Assembly (NCBI GenBank): GCA_030148365.1
Contig: JASBTO010000089.1
Location: forward strand, 1-26,422
DNA: 26,422 bases
Reading direction: 5' to 3'
Source: Kangiellaceae bacterium
GTDB taxonomy: Bacteria; Pseudomonadota; Gammaproteobacteria; Enterobacterales; Kangiellaceae
A program made the translations under genes and the position numbers. The notes beneath the pieces are model-generated. The model saw only the letters and a program-made list of their open reading frames with translations, ran no database searches and was not told the origin of the DNA. Shown here one piece after another: positions 7,568 through 16,134 of the stretch (within the stretch, counting starts at the first letter, position 1; each line of letters begins with the position of its first letter).

Positions 7568-8956
7568 GTGAATTCCACCGACTTTTCCAGCCTCGAACTA
7601 CAGCCGTCCCTGCTGACCAATCTGGCCTCTCTCGATTACCGGCGCATGACGCCGATCCAGTCCGCCAGCCTGCCCGAGATCCTGGCCGGCAGGGATGTCA
7701 TCGCGCAAGCAAAAACCGGCTCCGGAAAAACTGCGGCCTTCGGCCTGGGTGTCCTCAACAAGCTGAATGTAAAACGCTTTCGCATTCAGTCCCTGGTGTT
7801 ATGCCCGACCCGGGAGCTGGCCGACCAGGTAGCGACGGAGCTACGCCGACTGGCCCGCAGCATCCACAATATCAAGATTCTGACCCTGTGCGGGGGTACG
7901 CCTTTCGGACCTCAAATCGGGTCCCTTGAACACGGAGCCCACATTATTGTCGGGACCCCGGGCCGCGTCGAAGAACACCTGCGCAAGGGCTCCCTGCAGC
8001 TCACTCATCTTGAAACCCTGGTCCTCGACGAAGCCGATCGCATGCTGGATATGGGTTTTCAGCCCGCCCTCGACGCGATCGTCGAGCACCTGCCGAAGCA
8101 GCGCCAGACCCTGTTGTTCAGCGCCACCTACCCCGACCAGATCCGCAGCATTGCGGATCGGGTGATGGCCAACCCGCTGATCGTTGAAGTGGCGGCCCAG
8201 CATGATCAGAGCAGTATCCGCGAATTTTTTATCAAGGTTGCCGATAACGCCGAGCGCATGACCGCACTGCACCTGTTGCTGCTCGAGCAGCGTCCGGAGT
8301 CCGCCATGATTTTCTGCAACACCCGTCAGGAAACCCGGGAAGTTGCCGGACAACTCGCCGGCTATGGCTTCAGCGTCCTGGCGCTGCACGGTGATCTGGA
8401 ACAGAAAGATCGGGACCAGGCGCTGGTGCGCTTCGCCAACAAAAGCGCCTCTGTCCTGGTTGCCACCGACGTTGCGGCCCGGGGCCTTGATATCGATGCC
8501 GTCGATCTCGTCGTCAACTATCACCTTGCCCGGGAAGCCGAAGTGCATACCCACCGGATCGGGCGTACCGGTAGGGCGGGCAGCAAGGGTATGGCCTGTA
8601 CGCTTTTCGGCGACAAGGAGAGTCATCGCTTGCAGAGTCTGCAGGAATATCTCGGCAGAAAAGCGGAAATGGCGGACATTCCGCCCCGCAGCCTGCTCGC
8701 CCATCCGGCCTACAAGGCGCCCATGACGACCCTGCAAATTGACGGCGGCAAGAAACAGAAAGTCAGACCCGGCGATATCCTCGGCGCGCTAACGGGTGCC
8801 GGTGGCATCGAAGGCAATCAGGTCGGCAAGATTAATGTTGCGGATAACTGGTCGTTCGTGGCGGTGGATCGCAAGGTCACCCAGATGGCCCTGAAAAAAC
8901 TCGGGACCGGCAAGCTCAAAGGCCGTTCATTCCGGGTGCGACAGATACAAGGCTGA
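7568..8956 (+). CDS. dbpA: ATP-dependent RNA helicase DbpA
   Basis: 462 residues, about the length of E. coli DbpA. It has the DEAD-box core: Q-motif region MTPIQSASLP, Walker A AKTGSGKT (48-55), PTRELA, DEAD in LVLDEADRMLDMGF, SAT, and HRIGRTGR. The C-terminal RRM-like domain carries the DbpA-specific IDGGKKQKVRPGDILGAL and ends KLKGRSFRVR. That domain recognises hairpin 92 of 23S rRNA, so the role is late assembly of the large ribosomal subunit. The GTG at 7568 is chosen because AGGA lies eight bases upstream and similarity to DbpA starts there; the open frame begins at 7508, inside the csp terminator. I see no good promoter between that terminator and the start, so read-through from csp is possible. 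Confidence 0.96.
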   Translation: MNSTDFSSLELQPSLLTNLASLDYRRMTPIQSASLPEILAGRDVIAQAKTGSGKTAAFGLGVLNKLNVKRFRIQSLVLCPTRELADQVATELRRLARSIHNIKILTLCGGTPFGPQIGSLEHGAHIIVGTPGRVEEHLRKGSLQLTHLETLVLDEADRMLDMGFQPALDAIVEHLPKQRQTLLFSATYPDQIRSIADRVMANPLIVEVAAQHDQSSIREFFIKVADNAERMTALHLLLLEQRPESAMIFCNTRQETREVAGQLAGYGFSVLALHGDLEQKDRDQALVRFANKSASVLVATDVAARGLDIDAVDLVVNYHLAREAEVHTHRIGRTGRAGSKGMACTLFGDKESHRLQSLQEYLGRKAEMADIPPRSLLAHPAYKAPMTTLQIDGGKKQKVRPGDILGALTGAGGIEGNQVGKINVADNWSFVAVDRKVTQMALKKLGTGKLKGRSFRVRQIQG

Positions 8957-8978
8957 GTGCCTCACCGCGGCAGCGGAT

Positions 8979-9452
8979 TTACAACAGCAGATTATCGTCA
9001 ATTCGATGGAACACCGACGCCGCCCTGATCAGGGAAGAGGCGGTCAGCGAGGGAACCCCGTAGACTTCAGCGCTTACCGAGTACTGCTTGCGTATCCGGT
9101 CCAGCAACAGATCAAAGTCGCCGTCGCCTGACAGCAACACCACCGTGTCCAGTTCCGGGGCAGCTTCCATCACGTCAATGGCAATGCCGACATCCCAGTC
9201 GCCTTTGGCGGAGCCGTCGCTGCGCTGAATAAAAGGTTTCAGCCGGATCCGGAAACCGATATCCCGGAGCGCGCTCTGGAACTTGACCTGCCCCTCGTCA
9301 CCGCGATCGATGGCATAGGCGGTCGCAGAGACTATTTCGCCGCGACCACTGACCCGCTGCCAGAGTTTCCGGTAATTGAACTGGCGTCCATAAACCTGGC
9401 GCGTCGTGTAATAGATGTTCTGCACATCCGCAAACACCCCGATCCGGTTCAC
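8979..9452 (-). CDS. NYN-domain protein (LabA/DUF88 group), putative ribonuclease
   Basis: 157 residues, essentially one NYN (PIN-like) domain. Conserved acidic residues expected at the metal site are visible: GVFADVQN (Asp9, Asn12), KGDWDVGIAIDV (Asp85, Asp87, Asp93) and LLSGDGDFDLLL (Asp110, Asp112). PIN-like NYN domains cleave RNA in characterised cases, but the substrate of this protein is unknown. The start is GTG with only a weak ribosome binding site. It lies 59 bases downstream of rhlE on the same strand and converges on dbpA with a 22-base gap, so the setting is RNA metabolism. Confidence 0.88.
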   Translation of the reverse strand: MNRIGVFADVQNIYYTTRQVYGRQFNYRKLWQRVSGRGEIVSATAYAIDRGDEGQVKFQSALRDIGFRIRLKPFIQRSDGSAKGDWDVGIAIDVMEAAPELDTVVLLSGDGDFDLLLDRIRKQYSVSAEVYGVPSLTASSLIRAASVFHRIDDNLLL

Positions 9453-9511
9453 TGCCCGGCTCGCGAGCGCGACGGCGCGATTGAATAATCTTGTGTTTCG
9501 GCGTTCACCTG

Positions 9512-10834
9512 TTACCGGGTTCGATCACCGGACGGACGGCCGGTCGGATTCTTGCCACGACCATGACGACGGTTCTTGCCCGGCGGCTTGTGGCCGCTGG
9601 CGGCATCCCCGGAGCGCTGGCCATCCCGGTGACCGGGCTTGGGTTTTTTCGGCTTGCGGGCACCGTGGGACTTTTGTCCCGGGCGCGACGCGGGCACATC
9701 GTGAACCGGTTCAAAGCCGTCGACGAGCTTTCGGGTCAGCTGGTTACCGATCAGTCTTTCGATATCGAAAAGCTGCTTGGCTTCGTCGGCGCTGACCAGG
9801 GAAATCGCATGACCCGTGGCGCCGGCGCGGCCGGTGCGACCGATCCGGTGCACATAATCTTCCGGCACGTTGGGCAGGTCAAAATTGACCACCTGCGGCA
9901 GTTGATCAATGTCCAGCCCGCGCGCTGCGATATCGGTGGCCACCAGAATGCGGATGCTGCCTTTCTTGAAATTGGCGAGAGCCTTGGTCCTGGCACCCTG
10001 GCTCTTGTTGCCGTGGATTGCCGCGGCCTTGATGTTGGCCGCTTCAAGTTGCCGGGTAAGTTTGTTGGCACCGTGTTTGGTGCGCGTAAAAACCAGCCCT
10101 TGTTGCCAGTCATTTTCGTTAATCAACTCGATCAGCAAGCCCGCCTTTTTGGCCTTGTCGACGGGATGCACGAGTTGCTCAACGGATTTTACCGTCGTGT
10201 TCGGGGGACTGACAGAGATCTCGACGGGATTACGCACGAGCCCCTTGGCGAGCGCGCGGATCTCTTTGGAGAAGGTTGCCGAGAACATCAGCGTCTGCCG
10301 CTCTTTTGGCAATACGGCGAGAATTTTCTTGATGTCATGGATGAAGCCCATGTCCAGCATGCGATCCGCTTCATCCAGTACCAGCACTTCCAGGTGTTTG
10401 AACCTGACGGCATTCTGACTGTACAGATCCAGCAGACGGCCCGGTGTCGCGACCAAAACATCCACGCCCCGGCGCAACTTCATCATCTGGGGATTGATCT
10501 TGACGCCGCCAAAAACCACGGAGGAACTGAGGGGCAGGTTTTTCCCGTAGGTAGCGACGCTGTCGGCGACCTGGGCGGCGAGTTCGCGGGTCGGCGTCAG
10601 CACCAGTGCCCGTACCTGATTGGGGCCGGCACGTTGGCCTCTGGAAAGTTGCTCCAGTATCGGCAGGGTAAAGCCCGCCGTCTTTCCCGTGCCCGTTTGC
10701 GCGGCCGCCATCACGTCCCGACCTTCTAATACGGCGGGAATGGCCTTGGCCTGGATCGGCGAAGGGCTGGTGTAACCTTGTGCAGTCACGGCATCAAGAA
10801 TTGGAGCGGATAACCCCAGGGAAGCAAAACTCAT
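9512..10834 (-). CDS. rhlE: DEAD-box ATP-dependent RNA helicase RhlE
   Basis: 440 residues. The start MSFASLGL and the motif set match RhlE: Walker A AAQTGTGKT (44-52), PTRELAAQV, DEAD at 154-157 in LVLDEADRMLDMGF, SAT at 185-187, ATDIAARGLDID and HRIGRTGR (329-336). Residues about 380-440 form a basic Lys/Arg/Pro/Gly-rich disordered tail, common in RhlE and used for RNA binding. It helps ribosome assembly and RNA decay, especially in the cold. The ATG is preceded by a weak GAG. It is divergent from the MscS gene, and the NYN gene downstream is likely cotranscribed. Confidence 0.93.
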   Translation of the reverse strand: MSFASLGLSAPILDAVTAQGYTSPSPIQAKAIPAVLEGRDVMAAAQTGTGKTAGFTLPILEQLSRGQRAGPNQVRALVLTPTRELAAQVADSVATYGKNLPLSSSVVFGGVKINPQMMKLRRGVDVLVATPGRLLDLYSQNAVRFKHLEVLVLDEADRMLDMGFIHDIKKILAVLPKERQTLMFSATFSKEIRALAKGLVRNPVEISVSPPNTTVKSVEQLVHPVDKAKKAGLLIELINENDWQQGLVFTRTKHGANKLTRQLEAANIKAAAIHGNKSQGARTKALANFKKGSIRILVATDIAARGLDIDQLPQVVNFDLPNVPEDYVHRIGRTGRAGATGHAISLVSADEAKQLFDIERLIGNQLTRKLVDGFEPVHDVPASRPGQKSHGARKPKKPKPGHRDGQRSGDAASGHKPPGKNRRHGRGKNPTGRPSGDRTR

Positions 10835-10858
10835 AGATTAATCTCGTATAGATGGGAA

Positions 10859-10875
10859 GCCGCCAGTATGGCGGG
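10859..10875. repeat. Short inverted repeat upstream of rhlE
   Basis: CCGCCA and TGGCGG, separated by GTA, form a six-base-pair perfect inverted repeat 25-41 bases upstream of the rhlE start. It would be in the rhlE leader RNA, or could be an operator. Confidence 0.3.
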
Positions 10876-11014
10876 CGCACAGCTTACAGGATCCCGGCCT
10901 CCGGCGCCATTGATATGGGGCGGGGCCGGTCGCCGGGTATTTGTTCGCGAGCCAGGTCTTGCGGTAATGTGGAGGAAATATCAGGGAAGCTAAACCTCCA
11001 CCAGGGAGCTCCGT

Positions 11015-12064
11015 ATGGCAGAGCAGGACAACAACCCGCCCGACTCAGGACAATCCGAAGACGCCCCCCGGGAGATTGATCTGGACCCCGGCATGGCTAT
11101 GGAACGGCTGGACAGCTGGCTTGATGGCGCTGTCCGGTTACTGCCCAACATCATCGTTGCCCTGATTATCCTCGCGATTTTCATGGGTCTGGGCCTGCTG
11201 GCGCGGCGCCTGATCCGGAGCCATCTCAAGAAAAAGCAAAGAGCCAATCTTGGCGATGTGCTCGGCGGCCTGGTCAAGTGGATCATATACGTGGTCGGTT
11301 TTCTGCTCGCCGCCACCATCGTCATTCCCACCTTGAAGCCGGGTGATTTGATCGCCGGCCTCGGGATCAGCTCCGTGGCTATCGGCTTCGCTTTCAAGGA
11401 CATTCTGCAAAACTGGCTGGCCGGCTTGCTCATCCTGCTGCGCCAACCCTTTGAAGTGAATGACCAGATTGAAGTCAACGACCACCACGGCACCGTCGAA
11501 CGCATCGAGACCCGCGCCACTCTTATCAAGACCTTTGACGGCCAGCGTATCGTGGTGCCCAACAGCGACATCTATACGAACGCGGTGCTGGTCAAGACGG
11601 CCTATAACAAACGTCGCAGTGAATACGATATCGGCATCGGTTATGGCGACGATATTGACGAGGCTTGCGACGTCATCCGGGACACCCTGGCGGGCGTCGA
11701 TGGCATAGAATCAGAACCGCCGCCACAGGCACTGCCCTGGGATTTGGCCGCCAGCTGGGTCACCATCCGGGCGCGCTGGTGGACCGACAGCCGCCGCTCT
11801 GATGTCACCCGGGTCCGCGCCCGGGTGATCAAGGCGCTCAAGCTGGCACTGGATGACGCCAGTATCGACATGCCCTATGAAGTCCAGGTGCAGCTGTTCC
11901 ACGATCAGACCGAAGAAACCGACGGCGATCGCAGCGCCCAGCGGGAAGGCTGGCCGGCGCCGAAGGAAGGCAAGGTTCGCCCCCGCTGGAAGGCGGAAGT
12001 CGAGGAGATTGTGTCCGCGTCTGATCCCGGCACCGACCGGGAATCCGGCGCAGCGGACAACTAA
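11015..12064 (+). CDS. Small-conductance mechanosensitive channel, MscS family
   Basis: 349 residues. The acidic N-terminal tail (1-40) is followed by hydrophobic helices at about 42-66 and 85-108 and a pore-lining TM3 at about 112-146 containing GLGISSVAIGFAFKDILQNWLAG. The family beta-domain signature follows (FEVNDQIEVNDHHGTVERIETRAT and VPNSDIYTNAV), and the C-terminus is highly charged. These channels open under membrane tension and release solutes on hypo-osmotic shock. GGGAG lies five bases before the ATG. The gene is divergent from rhlE and 59 bases upstream of the exported hydrolase, possibly cotranscribed with it. Which MscS paralogue it is cannot be decided from sequence. Confidence 0.93.
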   Translation: MAEQDNNPPDSGQSEDAPREIDLDPGMAMERLDSWLDGAVRLLPNIIVALIILAIFMGLGLLARRLIRSHLKKKQRANLGDVLGGLVKWIIYVVGFLLAATIVIPTLKPGDLIAGLGISSVAIGFAFKDILQNWLAGLLILLRQPFEVNDQIEVNDHHGTVERIETRATLIKTFDGQRIVVPNSDIYTNAVLVKTAYNKRRSEYDIGIGYGDDIDEACDVIRDTLAGVDGIESEPPPQALPWDLAASWVTIRARWWTDSRRSDVTRVRARVIKALKLALDDASIDMPYEVQVQLFHDQTEETDGDRSAQREGWPAPKEGKVRPRWKAEVEEIVSASDPGTDRESGAADN

Positions 12065-12123
12065 ATCGGCGCCATCAGCGTCTCAGGTTTTATGTCCCTG
12101 TTTGTCTGCCCCGGGAGGCCGAC

Positions 12124-13455
12124 TTGTTCCCTGCGCCAATTTCAAGGCTGGTTGGTTTTCCTGCCGCTTTTTTCTTGCTACTCGCCCTGGCCGGTACCCC
12201 GCCGGTCGCAGCATGCGAACCGGTCGGGCCGGACTGTCTCACCGGGCAATGGACCGGCGCCCTGCATTATCGCGGCGCCGGACTGACGATCCGTATGACG
12301 ATTGAGGATAGTGGTCAGACCCTGACTGCCACCATGGATATCCCCGATTTGGTCATGGCCTGGGAGCCGGTTGCGGTCAGGAGACTGGGGTCGGATATCC
12401 GTGTCACCCTGCCCCTTGATCTCGGCTCCATAGCTCTGGCTTTCGATGGTGAAAAGCTGCATGGCAGCGTTCAACTGGCCGGTCAGGACCTGACACTCGC
12501 ACTCGCCCCATCCGACGCCAGGCCACTGCGCCGGCAACCCGTGGTCTTCAAAACCGGTGCCATTAACCTCAACGGCACGCTGGTGCTGCCCGACAGGTCA
12601 CCGCCTTACCCGGCAGTCGTGTTACTGCATGGCTCGGGGAATCAGGGTCAGGCAGACTGGGGCTATCGTTCCTGGGCCGATCTGCTGGCTCGCCGCGGAC
12701 TAGCGGTGCTCTACTACGACAAGCGTGGCGTCGGCGATACCGGTGGCGCCCGACCCGCCGACCTTGAGCAGTTGGCGAATGACGGAAGCCACGCCCTCGG
12801 CTACCTGAAATCCAGGCGCGATATCAACGCCGCCCGTATCGGTTTGATGGGCTCCAGTCAGGGTGCCTGGTTAGCGGAGCGAATCGCAGCGGCTCGACAG
12901 GATATCGCTTTTCTGATCCTGATCTCGGCGGCAGCGGGAACGCCCCGGGACCAGGACCTGCAACAACTCGAGTACGGCATGCGCGCCGACGGACTGCCTG
13001 AAGATGATATCGAGGATGCCCTTGCCTATGCCGGCCTGTATTTTTATGTGGCCCGTACCGGGCAGGGCTGGCCGGCGCTGAAAACTGCAATCCGGCAGGC
13101 AGCCGACAGCCGTTGGGGACAGTATGTCGATCAACCGCGGTCGGTGGCAGATCTTGACTGGTGGCATCGCAATCATGGTCTGCAACCGGCCAGCCTGGTC
13201 GCGTCCCTCGAGTTGCCGGTGTTGCTGCTCTATGGTCAGGCCGACTGGATCACCCCGCCCATCGAAAATGCTGAAAAACTTGCCAACCTGTTTCCGAACC
13301 CGGAACGGGTGCAGATACGGGTGTACCCGCGCGCCGACCACCGCCTGGAACTGAAAGCCGGTAAAGATGCGGCCGGCAACTGGCAGTGGCCAAGGATCGC
13401 GCCCGCGGTGCCCCCGGATATCACCGACTGGCTTGAAAGCCATGATCTGAACTGA
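12124..13455 (+). CDS. Exported alpha/beta hydrolase
   Basis: 443 residues with a signal peptide (about 1-30). Cys31 follows VAA, so a lipoprotein signal is possible; Cys38 is close by. Residues about 38-140 are a beta-rich domain with no obvious catalytic motif, and residues about 145-443 are an alpha/beta hydrolase. HGSG at 169-172 is the oxyanion region, GSSQG carries the nucleophile Ser245, and Asp374 (QADW) and His406 (ADHR) complete the triad. This resembles the periplasmic acyl-hydrolase/dipeptidyl-peptidase-like group, but the substrate is unknown. The start is a TTG, chosen because GGGAGG sits five bases upstream and the signal peptide begins right after it. Confidence 0.85.
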   Translation: MFPAPISRLVGFPAAFFLLLALAGTPPVAACEPVGPDCLTGQWTGALHYRGAGLTIRMTIEDSGQTLTATMDIPDLVMAWEPVAVRRLGSDIRVTLPLDLGSIALAFDGEKLHGSVQLAGQDLTLALAPSDARPLRRQPVVFKTGAINLNGTLVLPDRSPPYPAVVLLHGSGNQGQADWGYRSWADLLARRGLAVLYYDKRGVGDTGGARPADLEQLANDGSHALGYLKSRRDINAARIGLMGSSQGAWLAERIAAARQDIAFLILISAAAGTPRDQDLQQLEYGMRADGLPEDDIEDALAYAGLYFYVARTGQGWPALKTAIRQAADSRWGQYVDQPRSVADLDWWHRNHGLQPASLVASLELPVLLLYGQADWITPPIENAEKLANLFPNPERVQIRVYPRADHRLELKAGKDAAGNWQWPRIAPAVPPDITDWLESHDLN

Positions 13456-13538
13456 GCCGCGAAGATCCGGCAACGGCCGCCGGACTTTGGGCGCTATTCC
13501 GGGTAAACTGGCGCCCTGTTTTGCCGGGAACCAAGACC

Positions 13539-14003
13539 ATGAAAATCTGGGTAGATGCCGACGCTTGCCCTGTCGTAATCCGGGAAATTCTGTTCAAGGC
13601 CGCCGAGCGTACCCGCATCAACATGACGCTGGTTGCCAATCAGGCCATCCGGGTTCCCGCCTCCCGCCACATCACCATGTTGCAGGTCATGCCGGGCTTT
13701 GATGTGGCCGATAACGAGATTGTGAAAAAAGCCGAAGCCGGTGATCTGGTGATTACCAGCGATATCCCCCTGGCCGCCGAAGTCATCGAAAACGGCGCGG
13801 CTGCCCTGAGCCCCCGGGGCGAATTGTTTACCCCGGAAAATATCCGCGGCCGCCTCAACATGCGCGACTTCATGGACACCATGCGCAGCAGCGGCGTTCA
13901 TACCGGCGGTCCGCCACCGCTCAGTCAGACCGACCGCCAGATCTTTGCCAATCATCTGGACCGGATCCTGACGCGGTATACCTCGACACGCAAAAACTCC
14001 TGA
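13539..14003 (+). CDS. yaiI: YaiI/YqxD family protein (UPF0178, DUF188)
   Basis: 154 residues. The start MKIWVDADACPVVIRE and the later GDLVITSDIPLA match the YaiI/UPF0178 family, a PIN-like fold with conserved acidic residues, and the tail holds the family motif GGPPPLSQTDRQIFAN. No reaction is established; nuclease-like chemistry is inferred from the fold only. The ATG at 13539 is chosen because the family begins there; an in-frame TTG at 13521 would add six residues. A short hairpin with a GCCCGG stem lies about 20 bases after the stop. Confidence 0.9.
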   Translation: MKIWVDADACPVVIREILFKAAERTRINMTLVANQAIRVPASRHITMLQVMPGFDVADNEIVKKAEAGDLVITSDIPLAAEVIENGAAALSPRGELFTPENIRGRLNMRDFMDTMRSSGVHTGGPPPLSQTDRQIFANHLDRILTRYTSTRKNS

Positions 14004-14020
14004 GCTTCTGAAAACTTTCC

Positions 14021-14038
14021 CGACCGGGCCAATGCCCG
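14021..14038 (+). terminator. Weak stem-loop after yaiI
   Basis: CCGGGC and GCCCGG with the loop CAAT form a stable six-base-pair hairpin a short distance after the yaiI stop. It is not followed by a T run, so its role as a terminator is doubtful. Confidence 0.3.
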
Positions 14039-14082
14039 GGGTTCTGGCGCTGGCAAGCTCTTCCGGAAAGGTAAAACTCCAC

Positions 14083-14110
14083 TTGTAATCCGACAGACCC
14101 GGCTTACTAT
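14083..14110 (+). promoter_or_regulatory. Candidate sigma-70 promoter of the small exported protein gene
   Basis: TTGTAA (14083-14088) and TACTAT (14105-14110) are separated by 16 bases. An overlapping TATAAA three bases further on would give 19. It lies 34 bases upstream of the ATG at 14144. Confidence 0.5.
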
Positions 14111-14143
14111 AAAAGTTCAACCTGGCCAGGAAATGCCAAGATT

Positions 14144-14707
14144 ATGAAACCGCAATGGATTATCTGCAGCCTCTTCCTGTTGCTCGGCAGCATTACTTGC
14201 CATGCCGGGCAGGATCAGACACCGACGGATGCTGCCGCCCTGAAGCACTCCGTCGAACAATTGCGCAGCGCCATCGGTCGCTGGGCCGTCACCACGGAAT
14301 TTCTTAATGCCGATGGTTCGGTCGCCAAATCCGTGGCCGGCTCCTATGAATTTTCCTGGGTCGTCCCCGATAGGGTGGTGAGCGGAAAAAGCGAGATCCC
14401 CGAACTCGACCAGGCGGCCGGGCTCCTGTTTTATATTGATGAAAAGGAGCAGGAGATCGAGATGGTGTCAGTGGGCAGAGATGGCAAGCTCTGGATCATG
14501 TCCGGCCCCCTCGGGGGCGAACAGCGCACCACTCAGGAATACGAGACCGCCGATGGCGGGACCGCCCAATTACGCTTCACCCGCTACAAGATCCGCAAGA
14601 ATTCCTTCGAGTCGAAAATGGAATACACGACCGACAACGGCAAGAGCTGGCTGCCGGGCAATCATCAGAAGTTTCGACGCATCCCGCCCGAAACTCCCAA
14701 ACGTTGA
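14144..14707 (+). CDS. Small exported protein, possibly DUF1579-like
   Basis: 187 residues. Residues 1-21 form a signal peptide (core IICSLFLLLGSI, cleavage after CHA). The mature part is beta-rich: GRWAVTTEFLNADG, SYEFSWVV, LLFYIDEKEQEIEMVSVGRDGKLWIMSGPLGG, and an ending with YTTDNGKSW and KFRR. The arrangement resembles DUF1579-type lipocalin-like proteins, but this is recognition by pattern only, and I do not assign a function. The ribosome binding site is weak (AGGA at 12 bases). It has its own candidate promoter and converges on folA with a 43-base gap. Confidence 0.8.
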   Translation: MKPQWIICSLFLLLGSITCHAGQDQTPTDAAALKHSVEQLRSAIGRWAVTTEFLNADGSVAKSVAGSYEFSWVVPDRVVSGKSEIPELDQAAGLLFYIDEKEQEIEMVSVGRDGKLWIMSGPLGGEQRTTQEYETADGGTAQLRFTRYKIRKNSFESKMEYTTDNGKSWLPGNHQKFRRIPPETPKR

Positions 14708-14729
14708 GGTGCCTGCAAACGGCTCCATG

Positions 14730-14748
14730 CCGGCCAGCTCGCCGGTTT
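14730..14748. terminator. Candidate bidirectional terminator between convergent genes
   Basis: CCGGC and GCCGG with a six-base loop are followed by TTT on the plus strand, between the stop codons of the small exported protein gene and folA. The stem is short and the T run brief. Confidence 0.3.
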
Positions 14749-14750
14749 GT

Positions 14751-15275
14751 CTATCGGCCTGATTGCCCCCGCCGGTCGCGGTGCAAGGTCAGAAACACAT
14801 GCCCGGGCGCACCCTTTGCCGAAGCAGGATGCTCCTGCCGGGACATCTCCCGCCACTCCAGGTGTTGATACTCGGGAAATCGGGTGTCGCCGTCCGTGTC
14901 CAGATCAATCAGGGTCAGGTAAAGGCGATCAGCCCGGTCGAGCATTTGCCCATAGATATTGGCGCCGCCGATGATCATCACTTCTTCGACGTCCCCGGCG
15001 GCCTGCAGGGCGGCATCGAGCGTATTGACGACCACACAATCCTCAGCCACGAAATCCTGACGGCGGGTGACGATAATATTCTTGCGACCCGGCAGGGGCA
15101 TGCCAATGGACTCGAACGTCTTGCGCCCCATGATCACCGGCTTGCCGAGGGTGACGGCCTTGAAGTGCTTGAGGTCCGCCGGCAGGTGCCAGGGCATCTG
15201 GTTGTCCTTGCCGATCACGCGGTCATGGGCCATGGCGACGATCAGGGAGATGACAGGCTGAGTGGATTCTGACAT
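14751..15275 (-). CDS. folA: Dihydrofolate reductase
   Basis: 174 residues. It reduces dihydrofolate to tetrahydrofolate with NADPH, regenerating the cofactor oxidised by thymidylate synthase. Motifs visible: ISLIVAMAHDRVIGKDNQMPWHLPADLKHFK with the substrate-binding Asp34, GRKTFESIG for NADPH, and MIIGGANIYGQML near the C-terminus. The frame is open upstream to 15365, but the ATG at 15275 is where the family begins. It lies 34 bases downstream of thyA on the same strand, the functional partner gene, and is last in the tauE-like/lgt/thyA/folA set. Confidence 0.97.
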   Translation of the reverse strand: MSESTQPVISLIVAMAHDRVIGKDNQMPWHLPADLKHFKAVTLGKPVIMGRKTFESIGMPLPGRKNIIVTRRQDFVAEDCVVVNTLDAALQAAGDVEEVMIIGGANIYGQMLDRADRLYLTLIDLDTDGDTRFPEYQHLEWREMSRQEHPASAKGAPGHVFLTLHRDRRGQSGR

Positions 15276-15309
15276 TACAGGCTTCTCGGTTATTGGCGAC
15301 CCTGTCGAT

Positions 15310-16104
15310 TTATACCGCGACTGGGGCCTTGATATGGGGATGGGCCTCGTAGCCGCGGATTTCAAAGTCCTCGAACCGGTAGTCGAACAGGGTGTCCGGC
15401 TTGCGCTTGATCACCAGTTCCGGCAGCGCCAGCGGCTCCCGGCCCAGTTGCTCCCGGGCCTGCTCGAAGTGATTGCTGTACAGATGCACATCGCCGCCGC
15501 TCCAGATGAACTCCCCCACCTCGAGTCCCGCCTGCTGGGCCATCATGTGGGTCAGCAGCGCATAGGAGGCGATGTTGAAGGGCACGCCCAGGAATATATC
15601 GGCGCTGCGCTGATAGAGCTGGCAGGACAGTTTGCCGTCGGCAACATAGAACTGGAACAGCGAGTGGCACGGCGGCAGTGCCATCTCGTCGGCAACACCG
15701 GGGTTGTAGGCCACCACCATCATGCGGCGGCTGTCGGGATTGTTGCGGATCTGCTCGAGCACGTTGCTGATCTGATCGACGGTGCTGCCGTCCGGCTTTT
15801 TCCAGGCACGCCACTGCTCGCCATAGACGGGGCCCAGATCGCCGTTTTCATCGGCCCACTCATCCCAGATCCGCACGCCGTGCTCTTTCAGGTAGTTGAT
15901 ATTGGTATCGCCATTGAGAAACCACAGCAGCTCGATAATGATGGAGCGCAAATGCAATTTCTTGGTGGTCACCATCGGGAAACCCTGCTGCAGATCGAAG
16001 CGCATCTGATAACCGAAAACGCTGCGGGTACCGGTACCGGTGCGGTCGCCCTTGTCGGCGCCCTGGTCGAGCACGTGGCGCATCATGTCCAGATATTGTT
16101 TCAT
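15310..16104 (-). CDS. thyA: Thymidylate synthase
   Basis: 264 residues, exactly the length of E. coli ThyA. It methylates dUMP to dTMP using methylene-tetrahydrofolate. Catalytic Cys146 lies in LPPCHSLFQFYV; other family blocks are RTGTGTRSVFG, the dUMP-binding NNPDSRRM, QRSADIFLGVPFNIASYALL and GGDVHLYSNH. The C-terminus ends in APVAV, as in the family. It begins 30 bases after lgt, fitting a shared transcript. Confidence 0.98.
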   Translation of the reverse strand: MKQYLDMMRHVLDQGADKGDRTGTGTRSVFGYQMRFDLQQGFPMVTTKKLHLRSIIIELLWFLNGDTNINYLKEHGVRIWDEWADENGDLGPVYGEQWRAWKKPDGSTVDQISNVLEQIRNNPDSRRMMVVAYNPGVADEMALPPCHSLFQFYVADGKLSCQLYQRSADIFLGVPFNIASYALLTHMMAQQAGLEVGEFIWSGGDVHLYSNHFEQAREQLGREPLALPELVIKRKPDTLFDYRFEDFEIRGYEAHPHIKAPVAV

Positions 16105-16134
16105 CGAAACCGTCTCTCTTGTTTTGGCGATTTT

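Noticed and set aside
12173..12216. The VAAC of the exported hydrolase as a definite lipobox
   Set aside because: It fits the lipobox pattern loosely, but two prolines precede it and a nearby second cysteine allows a disulfide instead; I only mention it as a possibility.
13489..13522. GGGCGC...GCGCCC followed by TGTTTT between the hydrolase and yaiI, as a terminator
   Set aside because: The stem is only six base pairs with a 16-base loop, and the T run is interrupted; the arm also lies close to the yaiI start.
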